Assembly: GCA_946408995.1 (NCBI GenBank)
Contig: CAMJUL010000005.1
Location: 16,215-80,214, forward strand
Direction of reading: 5' to 3'
From: an uncultured Clostridia bacterium
GTDB lineage: Bacteria; Bacillota; Clostridia; Christensenellales; Aristaeellaceae
DNA: 64,000 nucleotides
The notes below the pieces were generated by a model. The model did not search any database and was not told where the DNA came from. It saw only the letters and a program-made list of their open reading frames with translations. Of this stretch, positions 43,445 to 51,965 are shown in pieces (within the stretch, counting starts at the first letter, position 1; each line of letters starts with the position of its first letter). The position numbers and the translations under genes were made by a program.

Positions 43445-44950
43445 ATGAAAAGAATCGCAGCATTGTTTCTGGCACTGATGATGCTTTCCTGCGGCCTGGC
43501 CGTGGCCGAAGAGAAAGTCAACCTGACCGCTTTCCAGTATGAGCTGGACAACCAGAGCACCGATTTCAACCAGATCTGGTACTTCAAGATGATCGAGGAA
43601 CTGACCAATGTGCACGTGGACTTCCGTATGGTGAAGGATTCCGATTTCGACATGCAGGTGAACCTGATGTTCGCTACGCCCAATGAAATGGAAGACATGA
43701 TCCTTCGCCGCAGCGTGGATGTGGAAGAATACGGTGTCTCCCAGGGCCTGCTTCTGCCGCTGGATCAGTATCTGACGGAAGACCTGATGCCCAACTATGT
43801 CAGCCGTCTGAACATGAACGAGGCCAATGCTTCCATTCCCGCCTCCGACGGCCAGAGCTACTTCATCGGCTATCTGCTGGCGCAGAGCGTAAATCATGAA
43901 CCCACCTGGTATATCAATGTCGATCTCCTCGCCAAGCTGGGTCTTGAAGTTCCCACCACCATTGAAGAATACACCAATGTGCTGCGGGCCTTCAAGGCGG
44001 ACGGCATCAAGTACCCGCTTGCCACCGCCTTTACCGATTATGGCCCGGAAACCCTCTGGTACCAGTTTGCTTCCTTCGGTGTGCCGATCAACGTGCAGAC
44101 GTTCCTCTTCATCGACAAAGACGAAAAGGTTGAGTTCGCCGGTTTTGCAGACGGTTTCCGCGCCGGGCTCGAATGGCTGCACAGTCTGTATGAGGAAGGC
44201 CTGCTGGATCCCGAATCCCTGACGCAGGATTCCAACCTCTGGGCCAATAAGGTCAACGCGGGCGAGGTTGCCTCCTTCAATTACCTGCGCCTGATCAACA
44301 CCGCCCTGACCCCCGACACCTATGCCCACTTCAAATCCATGCTTCCTCCTGCCGCCGAAGGCTACAAGGTCGCGGTCCCCAGCGTTCTGGAAGTTCCGGA
44401 AGCCGGTGCCTACCTGACCAGCACCAACCCGAATCCCGAAGCCTCTCTTCGCTGGATCGATGCGCAGCTGGAAACCGAGAACATGTACGTAGCCCAGAAC
44501 GGACAGATGGGTGAACATCTGAAAGTCAACGATGAAGGAAAATACGAAGTCATCTACGTGCCTGAGAACAATGGCCTGTATCAGATCGTTCCTGTTTCCA
44601 TGGGCCAGTTCTTCGCCCCCGGCGATTTTCAGAGCGCGCATTATCAGATGGCTCCGCATCGCGTGGAACGCTATGAGGACAGCAAGACCTACGCTGCCGC
44701 CGACGTACTGGAGTACAAGTCTTTCCACTACCTGTCCAAGCTCAGCAAGATGAACAATGAGGATTCCGTGGAAGCCGCCAACATTTACACCGAACTGAAG
44801 AAATTCATGGGTGAATCTGTGGTTGACTTTGTCAAGAGCGGCGTGACGGACGCTTCCTTCAACGAGTTTATGAACAATGCCAAGTCCCTTGGCGTGGATC
44901 GCTACATTGAACTGTATCAGGCCGCGTATGACGCCTATATGGCAAAATAA
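43445..44950 (+). CDS. Sugar-binding protein of the LplB/YtcP transporter
   Basis: A 501-residue extracytoplasmic binding protein. The signal peptide covers about residues 1-21. Cleavage is either at AVA/EE or at the Cys in MLSCG as an imperfect lipobox, so lipid anchoring is uncertain. It is paralogous to the lipoprotein at 39562-41127. Codon choice looks more biased (many CTG, GAA, AAC, TAC) than in neighbours, suggesting high expression, as usual for the binding protein. It ends in a strong terminator. An oligosaccharide from xylan or pectin is the likely ligand, judged from the next genes. Confidence 0.93.
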   Translation: MKRIAALFLALMMLSCGLAVAEEKVNLTAFQYELDNQSTDFNQIWYFKMIEELTNVHVDFRMVKDSDFDMQVNLMFATPNEMEDMILRRSVDVEEYGVSQGLLLPLDQYLTEDLMPNYVSRLNMNEANASIPASDGQSYFIGYLLAQSVNHEPTWYINVDLLAKLGLEVPTTIEEYTNVLRAFKADGIKYPLATAFTDYGPETLWYQFASFGVPINVQTFLFIDKDEKVEFAGFADGFRAGLEWLHSLYEEGLLDPESLTQDSNLWANKVNAGEVASFNYLRLINTALTPDTYAHFKSMLPPAAEGYKVAVPSVLEVPEAGAYLTSTNPNPEASLRWIDAQLETENMYVAQNGQMGEHLKVNDEGKYEVIYVPENNGLYQIVPVSMGQFFAPGDFQSAHYQMAPHRVERYEDSKTYAAADVLEYKSFHYLSKLSKMNNEDSVEAANIYTELKKFMGESVVDFVKSGVTDASFNEFMNNAKSLGVDRYIELYQAAYDAYMAK

Positions 44951-44964
44951 GTCCGTACAGTCTG

Positions 44965-44992
44965 CCCGGGTCTCTCATGACCCGGGTTTTTT
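44965..44992 (+). terminator. Terminator after the sugar-binding protein gene
   Basis: CCCGGGTC at 44965-44972 pairs with GACCCGGG at 44979-44986, followed by TTTTTT. Confidence 0.88.
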
Positions 44993-45016
44993 ATGCCCAA
45001 AAGGAGATGAAACCAC

Positions 45017-47587
45017 ATGAAATCCGGGATATTTCGGGCCATTTTGGCCTCCTTTACGGCCCTGTGCCTGTTGATCGGCCAGGCGGGGGCTGTCAATGAC
45101 AGCCATATCCTGACCTATACCGATCCCTATGACGCCCAGGCTTATCCTCCAAACCAGGCAAGCGCTGCCTTTACGCAGGACAAGATCCTTCTTGACGGAC
45201 TTCGGGACGATGGCTACGGGATCGCCACTTCATCTTCCGTTTCCTTCGCGATCCCTATAAATAAAGAATACCATGCTCCTGCGTCCGGCGTTTTGACCGC
45301 GGTATGGAATGGACCTTTGCTCTATTTGCTGGTGGAAGTCAAGGACACAACAAGAGCGCGCACGCCGACAGAAGAAGGACCGACCGGTGACAATCCGGCC
45401 GCCCCTGGACAGACCGACAGCGTAACTTTTGCCTTTGACCTTTACAACGATAAGGTCAATTTCGGCACAGACACCACCGGCGCCTTTACGGTGGATGCCA
45501 ATGGAAAGCTGCATTTTTTCCATAGCGGGATGATTTCTTCTCAAAGCTCCGTCCTTGCCGACCCCGAAGCGCCGGAATATACCGGACGTCTTGCGGGGTG
45601 GGCAGCAACGGAAACCGATGAAGGGTACAACGTCGAGATCGGTCTGCACCTGGAGGAGCTGGGGGATCTTCAGGAATACCATATGGGGCTTGAAGTCGTA
45701 CTAAATGACGCGCATATCCCCAGCGAAGCGGAATCCATTCTTCCGGAACCCTCCGGAGATCCCTTTGCCCCTGCCCCAAAGCTGCCCTCAACGGTGGACG
45801 GGCGCGTGTTCTGGAGCCATCAAATGCAGGAACTGTACGCCGTCATTGACGAATCCAACCCCAACGGATTGGATTGGGGGGTCCTCACCCTGACCGGGTG
45901 GGACGGAACGGCTCCGTTCGCCTACAGTGACTGGCGTATAACCAATACCCTGCGCTATATCGACTCCCTGGCCTTCGCCAAAGGCGTCTATACCGAAGCG
46001 ACCCAGCGCCGGCTGGATGAGGCGGTTGCCAGGGCACAGGAGCTGCTTGACAACAGCGAAAAGGACAAGGCGCAGACAGACACAGCGGCCGACGAACTGC
46101 TTGCCGCTTTGAAAGGACTTCGCTGGGCCGACGAACGGTACCCGGATCCATTTGATCTGCCTGAGGTGTTTACGCTTCCGGATCCATATCGGTTTTTTCT
46201 GAGTGAACGAAGGGTGGAAACCGTTTCCGATTGGGCAGAACGGCGTTTGGAAATCCTGGATCTGGCGCAGTTTTATGAATACGGTTATAAGCCTGACGCT
46301 CCGGAAAGTCTGTCTGTCGAAGCCATATCGCATTTTGAACCCGGAGAAGTCCGTTCTGTTCTTTTCTGGGGCTTCTGGCCGATGGATGTGCCGGTTACCT
46401 GTCCTACGGACATCGTCACGGTCAGAATCACGGACCATGGCGTTTCCGCCACCCTTGATTTTACCGTGTATCTGCCAACGCAGGTGCAGCTGCTTTCCGC
46501 CGGCGTTTCAGGCAAATCCCCTGTGGTCCTCTCCTATGACGGAGATAACGAGACGTACCGGAATGCGGGCTTTGCGGTCGTGGAAGTTCCATCCGGCAGC
46601 GGTGGAGACGGCCGGACAAACGAGTATGCCTGGGGCGTACGCACGGGGGCCTTCTATGAACTGTATCCCTATTCAAGGAACGGAAAAGAAGCCCTCAAGG
46701 AGGTCAGCAGTGAAATGGCTGCTGCCTGGAGCGCCTCCAGGGTCCTTGATGCCCTTGCGATCATCGCGGACAGTTCTTTGCCGTATGCCGATGAAATCGC
46801 CGCCGGCACGGATGCGGATCGAGCAGCGGTAAGTGGTTTTTCCATCAACGGAAAATATGCCTTTGTGGCGGCGGTCTTTGATGAAAGGATCGACGTCTGC
46901 ATCCCCGGTGCGGCAGGCGCAACCGGGCCTTCCCCCTGGCGGTATGTATACACAGGCCATGTCTATGACTGGACAAATACCCTCTTTGCTCCGGGCGAAG
47001 GGGTCCAAGCCCCCGCTCTTCAGGTCTCCTGGGGCACGGAAACCCTGGGAAACAGCGTAAGGCATAACCGTGTCCGGGAAACCGAAGTGTTCCGCAAATT
47101 CCTGACCCCGGGCAATTTCTATCAGCGACTTCCCGGTGCGTGGGGATATGCCGCCCGCCTTCCCTTTGACCAGAATGACCTGGTGTCGACATTGGCCCCA
47201 AGAGCGATCGTACTTGTCAACACCGTCAACGATTACAACGACGGCTGTGAGGCGGATGCGCTTGGTCTGGAAGCAGCCAAGTCTGTTTACCGGAACCTGG
47301 GATATGACGCGGATGAGCTGGTCAAATTCAACTATCGTTCTGTCCAGGACGGCGATCCGCACGGCACGGATACGCTTCAAACCAAGCGGACCGCGGAATA
47401 CCTGCGTCATTATTTCTTTGGCACGCAGCTAACGGACGATGTAGCCCATTGGCTGAATACAGATCCCTTCCTGCTGCCAGTCAGCGAGGGGGCATCGCCA
47501 TTTGAAACCTATTATGGCGGCTTTAACACCATCACCGGTGGCCATGCCTCGGAAGATGGATGGTATTTTACAAAACTGAAAGATTGA
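45017..47587 (+). CDS. Secreted CE15 glucuronoyl-esterase-like enzyme with sugar-binding module
   Basis: An 856-residue exported enzyme. Signal peptide at about residues 1-25; a CBM9-like module at about 50-300; a short helical linker (about 325-370); then a CE15-type alpha/beta hydrolase (about 390-850). CE15 enzymes split the ester between lignin and 4-O-methyl-glucuronic acid in xylan. The nucleophile is Ser609 in GFSINGK, where CE15 normally has G-C-S-R-N-G; the oxyanion Arg is Ile here. A candidate catalytic His is in GDPHGT. AGGAG precedes the ATG. The change of Arg may mean altered activity. Confidence 0.82.
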   Translation: MKSGIFRAILASFTALCLLIGQAGAVNDSHILTYTDPYDAQAYPPNQASAAFTQDKILLDGLRDDGYGIATSSSVSFAIPINKEYHAPASGVLTAVWNGPLLYLLVEVKDTTRARTPTEEGPTGDNPAAPGQTDSVTFAFDLYNDKVNFGTDTTGAFTVDANGKLHFFHSGMISSQSSVLADPEAPEYTGRLAGWAATETDEGYNVEIGLHLEELGDLQEYHMGLEVVLNDAHIPSEAESILPEPSGDPFAPAPKLPSTVDGRVFWSHQMQELYAVIDESNPNGLDWGVLTLTGWDGTAPFAYSDWRITNTLRYIDSLAFAKGVYTEATQRRLDEAVARAQELLDNSEKDKAQTDTAADELLAALKGLRWADERYPDPFDLPEVFTLPDPYRFFLSERRVETVSDWAERRLEILDLAQFYEYGYKPDAPESLSVEAISHFEPGEVRSVLFWGFWPMDVPVTCPTDIVTVRITDHGVSATLDFTVYLPTQVQLLSAGVSGKSPVVLSYDGDNETYRNAGFAVVEVPSGSGGDGRTNEYAWGVRTGAFYELYPYSRNGKEALKEVSSEMAAAWSASRVLDALAIIADSSLPYADEIAAGTDADRAAVSGFSINGKYAFVAAVFDERIDVCIPGAAGATGPSPWRYVYTGHVYDWTNTLFAPGEGVQAPALQVSWGTETLGNSVRHNRVRETEVFRKFLTPGNFYQRLPGAWGYAARLPFDQNDLVSTLAPRAIVLVNTVNDYNDGCEADALGLEAAKSVYRNLGYDADELVKFNYRSVQDGDPHGTDTLQTKRTAEYLRHYFFGTQLTDDVAHWLNTDPFLLPVSEGASPFETYYGGFNTITGGHASEDGWYFTKLKD

Positions 47588-47606
47588 TCCAAAGCAGGTA
47601 TTTCGT

Positions 47607-47646
47607 AAATACACAGGGACCGGGTGAACCCGGTCCCTGTGTATTT
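47607..47646. terminator. Bidirectional terminator between CE15 and kdgK genes
   Basis: An 18-bp perfect stem, AAATACACAGGGACCGGG with CCCGGTCCCTGTGTATTT, around TGAA, between two convergent genes. Confidence 0.85.
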
Positions 47647-47729
47647 AAACAACCTGTGTTTTTCAGCATCGCAAAGCCTGCGGCCTCTTGGAAAGGCCCC
47701 CGGACCGCGCGAATGGAAAACGGAAGCAA

Positions 47730-48827
47730 TTACCGTTTGACCCTGGCGCCGGCGCCACCCATGATGGCTTCCACTTCGCTCTTGCGCGCCATGGATGTGT
47801 CGCCAGGTGTGGTCATGGCCAGTGCGCCATGCGCGGCGCCATAGTTGACGGCCTTCTCGGGATCGCCGGTAGCCATCAACCCGTAAACCAAACCTGAAGC
47901 GAAAGAATCTCCTCCGCCGACACGGTCCATGATTTCAAGCCCGTCATAGGCCTTGGAAAGATAGATCTCCCCATCCGCCCAGCAAAGGGCTTTCCAATCG
48001 TTGACCGTCGCAGTTTTGACCGTACGAAGGGTCGTTGCGACCACCTTGAAATTCGGATAGGTCTCGGCGGCCTTGTTGATCATTTTTTTGTAACCTTCGA
48101 TATTCAGTTCCTTCAGATTGGCATCATTGCCTTCAATCTGGAAGCCAAGGCAAGCGGTAAAATCTTCTTCATTGCCGATCATGACATCCACATACTTGGC
48201 AATTTCGCGGTTCACTTCCTGCGCCTTGGCCTGGCCGCCGATGGCGCTCCACATGGAGGGGCGATAGTTCAGGTCATAGGAAACCACGGTGCCGTATTTC
48301 TTGGCGGTTTTGATCGCTTCGACAACCGTTTCCGAGGCCTGCTCGCTCAAAGCAGCATAAATCCCACCGGTATGCAGCCAGCGGACGCCCAGTTCCCCAA
48401 AGATATAGTCAAAGTCAAAGTCCGCTGGAGTGGCCTTGGAAATAGCGGTATTAAAGCGGTCAGAACAACCGACTGCACCGCGGATGCCGAAGCCGCGCTC
48501 GGTAAAATTCAGTCCGTTTCTGCAAACGCGGCCGATCCCGTCGGTTTTCATCCACTTGATCAAAGAGGTATCCACCCCGCCCTGCATGATAAAATCTTCA
48601 ATCAGGTAACCGACCTCATTCTCGGCAAACGCGGTAAGCACAGCAGTGCGCAGACCAAAGCATTTACGCAGGCCACGAACGACGTTATATTCACCGCCGC
48701 CTTCCCAGGCGCGGAAAGAACGGGCTGTACGGATACGCCCCTCGCCAGGATCCAACCGGAGCATCACCTCACCAAGGCTAACCGCGTCATATTTGCAGTC
48801 CGAGGCTTTTTTCAAATTCAAATCCAT
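47730..48827 (-). CDS. kdgK: 2-keto-3-deoxygluconate kinase (PfkB family)
   Basis: Ribokinase-like sugar kinase of 365 residues. The N-terminal sugar-binding Gly-rich segment is AWEGGGEYNVVRGL, and the C-terminal signature DRVGGGDSF carries the catalytic base Asp307; this variant is typical of KdgK in Bacillota. It phosphorylates 2-keto-3-deoxygluconate, the common product of glucuronate and galacturonate breakdown. Placed beside the CE15 enzyme and LplB/YtcP transporter, it points to uronic-acid use. GGAGAGG precedes the ATG. Confidence 0.9.
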   Translation of the reverse strand: MDLNLKKASDCKYDAVSLGEVMLRLDPGEGRIRTARSFRAWEGGGEYNVVRGLRKCFGLRTAVLTAFAENEVGYLIEDFIMQGGVDTSLIKWMKTDGIGRVCRNGLNFTERGFGIRGAVGCSDRFNTAISKATPADFDFDYIFGELGVRWLHTGGIYAALSEQASETVVEAIKTAKKYGTVVSYDLNYRPSMWSAIGGQAKAQEVNREIAKYVDVMIGNEEDFTACLGFQIEGNDANLKELNIEGYKKMINKAAETYPNFKVVATTLRTVKTATVNDWKALCWADGEIYLSKAYDGLEIMDRVGGGDSFASGLVYGLMATGDPEKAVNYGAAHGALAMTTPGDTSMARKSEVEAIMGGAGARVKR

Positions 48828-49030
48828 ATTAGGTCCTCTCCTCTCTTGTTTTGGGGCTGTTTGCCAAACAATAACATTCTAACACGAATGGGATGTTCTT
48901 TCAAGGCAGACGAAAGAAAAAGGCTTGATTCCCCCACCTATGAAAGGACATACTCCCTAAAAGCAGCGAACTGCAAGAGGCCTGAAACATCCATTTCTTT
49001 TCATTTTTCAAGGGAACAACGGGTTTCCTC

Positions 49031-49087
49031 TTGACAATCGGAGAAACTGCGGTATAGTTTATATAACCTACTTTTATGGTAGGTAAT
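49031..49087 (+). promoter_or_regulatory. Promoter and Rrf2-type operator of the nifS-iscU operon
   Basis: TTGACA (49031-49036), 16 bases, TATAGT (49053-49058). Just downstream a near-perfect palindrome, ATAACCTAC - 7 bases - GTAGGTAAT (49063-49087), covers the expected transcript start. The Rrf2 regulator encoded 1.8 kb downstream is the obvious candidate to bind it. Confidence 0.6.
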
Positions 49088-49115
49088 ACGTTTGATTCCC
49101 CTATAGGAGGATAAC

Positions 49116-50306
49116 ATGATTTACGCGGACAACGCAGCCACCACGGCCTTAAGCAGCAACGCACTCCAAGCCATGCTCCCCTTCCTTACAGATGTATACG
49201 CCAACCCTTCAAGTCTGTATTCCTTCGGTCAGAAAGCCAAGGAAGAAATGGAAAGCGCAAGGGAACGAATCGCGCGCTGCCTTGGGTGCGACGCAAGAGA
49301 AATCTATTTTACCTCCGGCGGCAGTGAAGCAGACAATCAGGCGATCCTTTCCTGCGCCCACGCAGGAGAAAGAATGAACAAAAAACATATCATTTCAACC
49401 GCGTTTGAGCATCATGCGGTTCTCCATACCCTGGACCAATTGAAAAAAGAAGGCTTTGAGATCACGCTTCTTGACGTTCACAATAACGGCATCGTCAACC
49501 CGGAACAGGTTGGGAAAGCCATCCGGGACGACACCTGTCTTGTGACCGTCATGTACGCCAACAACGAAATCGGAACGATCCAGCCCATAAAAGAAATCGC
49601 TGAAATCTGTCATGCGCGGAACGTCTGTTTCCACACAGACGCGGTCCAGGCGATAGGGCATCTTCCCGTCTCTGTCAAATCGGAGGGGATCGACCTCCTG
49701 TCGCTTTCCGCCCACAAGTTCCACGGTCCCAAAGGCATCGGCGTTCTGTATGCGCGCAGGGGTATTCCGATCGAGAGCCTGATCCGCGGCGGCGCGCAAG
49801 AGCGGGGAAAACGCGCCGGAACGGAGAATCTGGCTGGTATTGTCGGCATGGCTGTCGCGCTGGAAGAGGCCTGCGATGGGATCAGCGGAAACATGCAAAA
49901 GGTCACCGCCCTTCGGAACCGTTTGATCGACGGGCTAAGTCAGATTCCCTATGGTGAATTGAATGGAGACCCGAAGCAGCGCCTCCCGGGAAACGTTAAT
50001 TTCTGCTTTGAAGGGATCGAAGGAGAGGCGCTTCTTCTGCTGCTGGATGACAAAGGGATCTGCGCTTCCTCAGGAAGCGCCTGCACGTCCGGTTCGTTGG
50101 ATCCAAGCCACGTTCTCCTTGCCATCGGACGACCGCACGAAGTAGCCCATGGCTCACTGCGCTTGACGATTGACGAGCATACCACCTCCGAAGAGATTGA
50201 GACGATTATTCAGGCTGTTAAGGAAACCGTTGAAACGCTTCGTGGAATGTCTCCCTTCTGGCGGGATCTGATGACCGGCAAAAGAAAGCATGTCTTTAAA
50301 GCATGA
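49116..50306 (+). CDS. nifS: Cysteine desulfurase (NifS/IscS type)
   Basis: PLP enzyme of 396 residues that takes sulfur from cysteine for Fe-S cluster assembly. It begins with the family signature YADNAATT. The PLP lysine is Lys201 in SLSAHKFHG, and the sulfur-carrying Cys is Cys323 in SSGSACTSGS. ATAGGAGG precedes the ATG. The short Cys loop is the NifS/IscS form rather than SufS. It is followed 50 bases later by iscU and then an rrf2 gene. Confidence 0.96.
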   Translation: MIYADNAATTALSSNALQAMLPFLTDVYANPSSLYSFGQKAKEEMESARERIARCLGCDAREIYFTSGGSEADNQAILSCAHAGERMNKKHIISTAFEHHAVLHTLDQLKKEGFEITLLDVHNNGIVNPEQVGKAIRDDTCLVTVMYANNEIGTIQPIKEIAEICHARNVCFHTDAVQAIGHLPVSVKSEGIDLLSLSAHKFHGPKGIGVLYARRGIPIESLIRGGAQERGKRAGTENLAGIVGMAVALEEACDGISGNMQKVTALRNRLIDGLSQIPYGELNGDPKQRLPGNVNFCFEGIEGEALLLLLDDKGICASSGSACTSGSLDPSHVLLAIGRPHEVAHGSLRLTIDEHTTSEEIETIIQAVKETVETLRGMSPFWRDLMTGKRKHVFKA

Positions 50307-50356
50307 CTCGTCGATGGAACATGCCAAATTGAACTGAAATCAAAGGAGGAACGAAT

Positions 50357-50806
50357 ATGGCACTGTACAGCGAAAAGGTGATGGATCATTTCCGGCACCC
50401 GAGAAACGTCGGCATTCTTGAAGATGCAAACGGGATCGGAGAGGCAGGAAATCCGGTCTGCGGAGACATCATGAAAATCTACCTGAAAATAGAAAAGGAC
50501 GTCGTGGAAGATGTCCGCTTTGAAACCTTCGGCTGCGGAAGCGCGATCGCATCAAGCTCCATGGCAACGGAACTCATCAAGGGAAAGCCCCTGAGTGAAG
50601 CTTTGAACCTTACCAACAAAGCCGTTACGGAAGCGCTTGACGGACTGCCCGCCTATAAGCTCCATTGTTCGGTCCTGGCAGAAGAAGCCATTAAAGCAGC
50701 CATCAAAGATTATTTCGACAGGAGCGGGATCCCTTATGATCCATCCCTCTTCAAAGAGCCTTTGCATTGTGCCCATGAAACGGAGAAGGAAAGCACGGAA
50801 GGATAA
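50357..50806 (+). CDS. iscU: Fe-S cluster scaffold IscU/NifU-N
   Basis: A 149-residue scaffold protein on which Fe-S clusters are built. The three ligand cysteines are Cys35 (NPVCGD), Cys60 (FGCGSAIASSS) and Cys104 (KLHCSVLAEE), with the usual Asp37. AAAGGAGG precedes the ATG. It receives sulfur from the cysteine desulfurase encoded just before it. Confidence 0.96.
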   Translation: MALYSEKVMDHFRHPRNVGILEDANGIGEAGNPVCGDIMKIYLKIEKDVVEDVRFETFGCGSAIASSSMATELIKGKPLSEALNLTNKAVTEALDGLPAYKLHCSVLAEEAIKAAIKDYFDRSGIPYDPSLFKEPLHCAHETEKESTEG

Positions 50807-50826
50807 TATGCGGCCCTTCTTTCCCG

Positions 50827-50856
50827 TTGAAAGGTCCCCTTTTACTGTGTTATAAT
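50827..50856 (+). promoter_or_regulatory. Promoter of the rrf2 gene
   Basis: TTGAAA, 18 bases, TATAAT, in the short gap after iscU. It may let the regulator be made separately from nifS-iscU. Confidence 0.6.
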
Positions 50857-50882
50857 GGCCTCCGGACAGGGGTGAACAAACG

Positions 50883-51284
50883 ATGCTGGTATCCACCAGA
50901 GGACGCTACGCGCTTCGGGTCATGATTGACCTGGCTGAAAACGGGACAAATGGTTATCTTCCCATGAAGGAAGTCGCCAAACGGCAGAACATCTCGCTGA
51001 AATACATGGAACGTATTCTTCCCCTTCTGGTTTCCCGGCATCTTGTGGAAGGCATCCAGGGAAAAGGCGGCGGATATCGCCTGACCCGGCCTCCACAGGA
51101 ATATACGGTCGGGGAAATACTGCGTCTTACGGAAGGGGATCTGGCGCCTGTGGCATGCTTGGACTGCTCTGGCACTCCCTGTGACCGGGCCGCTGATTGC
51201 CGTACGCTGCCTTTGTGGCAGGAGCTAAACAGCCGGATCAACGGATATCTGGACCAGGTAACCCTTGCGGATCTCATGAAATAG
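50883..51284 (+). CDS. Rrf2-family transcriptional regulator (IscR-like)
   Basis: A 133-residue winged-helix repressor. The DNA-binding domain covers about residues 1-70 (STRGRYALRVMIDLA; GKGGGYRL). Four cysteines follow: Cys92, Cys95, Cys100 and Cys106 (CLDCSGTPCDRAADC). They could bind an Fe-S cluster, as in IscR, though the spacing differs from E. coli IscR. It likely represses the nifS-iscU promoter when clusters are plentiful. It ends in a strong terminator. Confidence 0.92.
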   Translation: MLVSTRGRYALRVMIDLAENGTNGYLPMKEVAKRQNISLKYMERILPLLVSRHLVEGIQGKGGGYRLTRPPQEYTVGEILRLTEGDLAPVACLDCSGTPCDRAADCRTLPLWQELNSRINGYLDQVTLADLMK

Positions 51285-51285
51285 C

Positions 51286-51328
51286 CACAGCACCGGCAGG
51301 CATTCGATACGCCTGCCGGTGCTGTGTT
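51286..51328 (+). terminator. Terminator of the Fe-S cluster operon
   Basis: CACAGCACCGGCAGGC and GCCTGCCGGTGCTGTG pair around a 9-base loop, followed by TTTC. Confidence 0.8.
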
Positions 51329-51363
51329 TCTGAGAAACAGATTTCCTCTATGGCGGATTCGTT

Positions 51364-51930
51364 TCATACGAGCCCAAGCCTTGTCATTTCTTTCGCAAAA
51401 TCCGACAGATAGGATTCTTCCTCTCGTCTCAGGGTCTCCCTTTGCATCTGCAGCGTCTTCTCGTCAAGAACCGACGCCGAAAGCCATTTCAGGTGCGTCA
51501 GCGCGGCGGGGGTCCGGATCGCTGTCTGAACGTAAAGCGGTCCCACCTGAAGCAGCGAAAGGACCTGTTCCTTCTTAAGCAATTGCGCAGAAGTGATCCC
51601 CAGGACATTAAAGAGGGTATCGTTGGCAACGGGTCCCATTACAATATCGACCCCCATCAGGCGGTCTGTTTTCCCGGTCCGGTTTCCGAAAAGGTATTCC
51701 GCCCATTCCTGATCCCTGGAAAAGCGGTAGCAATCCAGGCCTTCAGTCTCAAGCTGATAGGCATTGACATAAACCGTTTCCCCTTTTCGAAACTGTGCCC
51801 AGCGGTGGGCAAAGGCCAGGTCAGGAGTGGTATAAAAGCCCTGGCCCAAATCCGCGTTCTTTCTTCCGCGATCAATATCCGGAGTCTGGATGATCTGGTA
51901 CCCGGTATGATAGAGTAGCATCCGGCTCAT
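51364..51930 (-). CDS. DUF3990-like protein
   Basis: A 188-residue protein. The N-terminal LYHTGYQIIQTPDIDRGRKN with a later ADLGQGFYTT stretch matches DUF3990, a family whose fold is related to ADP-ribosyltransferases. The remaining sequence is helical with no signal peptide. Such genes occur singly or in possible toxin-antitoxin settings; no partner gene is seen next to it here. GTGGAG precedes the ATG. It runs convergent to the rrf2 gene and follows tsaD by about 35 bases. Confidence 0.72.
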   Translation of the reverse strand: MSRMLLYHTGYQIIQTPDIDRGRKNADLGQGFYTTPDLAFAHRWAQFRKGETVYVNAYQLETEGLDCYRFSRDQEWAEYLFGNRTGKTDRLMGVDIVMGPVANDTLFNVLGITSAQLLKKEQVLSLLQVGPLYVQTAIRTPAALTHLKWLSASVLDEKTLQMQRETLRREEESYLSDFAKEMTRLGLV

Positions 51931-51965
51931 CGTATTTCTCCACAGATGAAGAAGACCCGTTCAAG

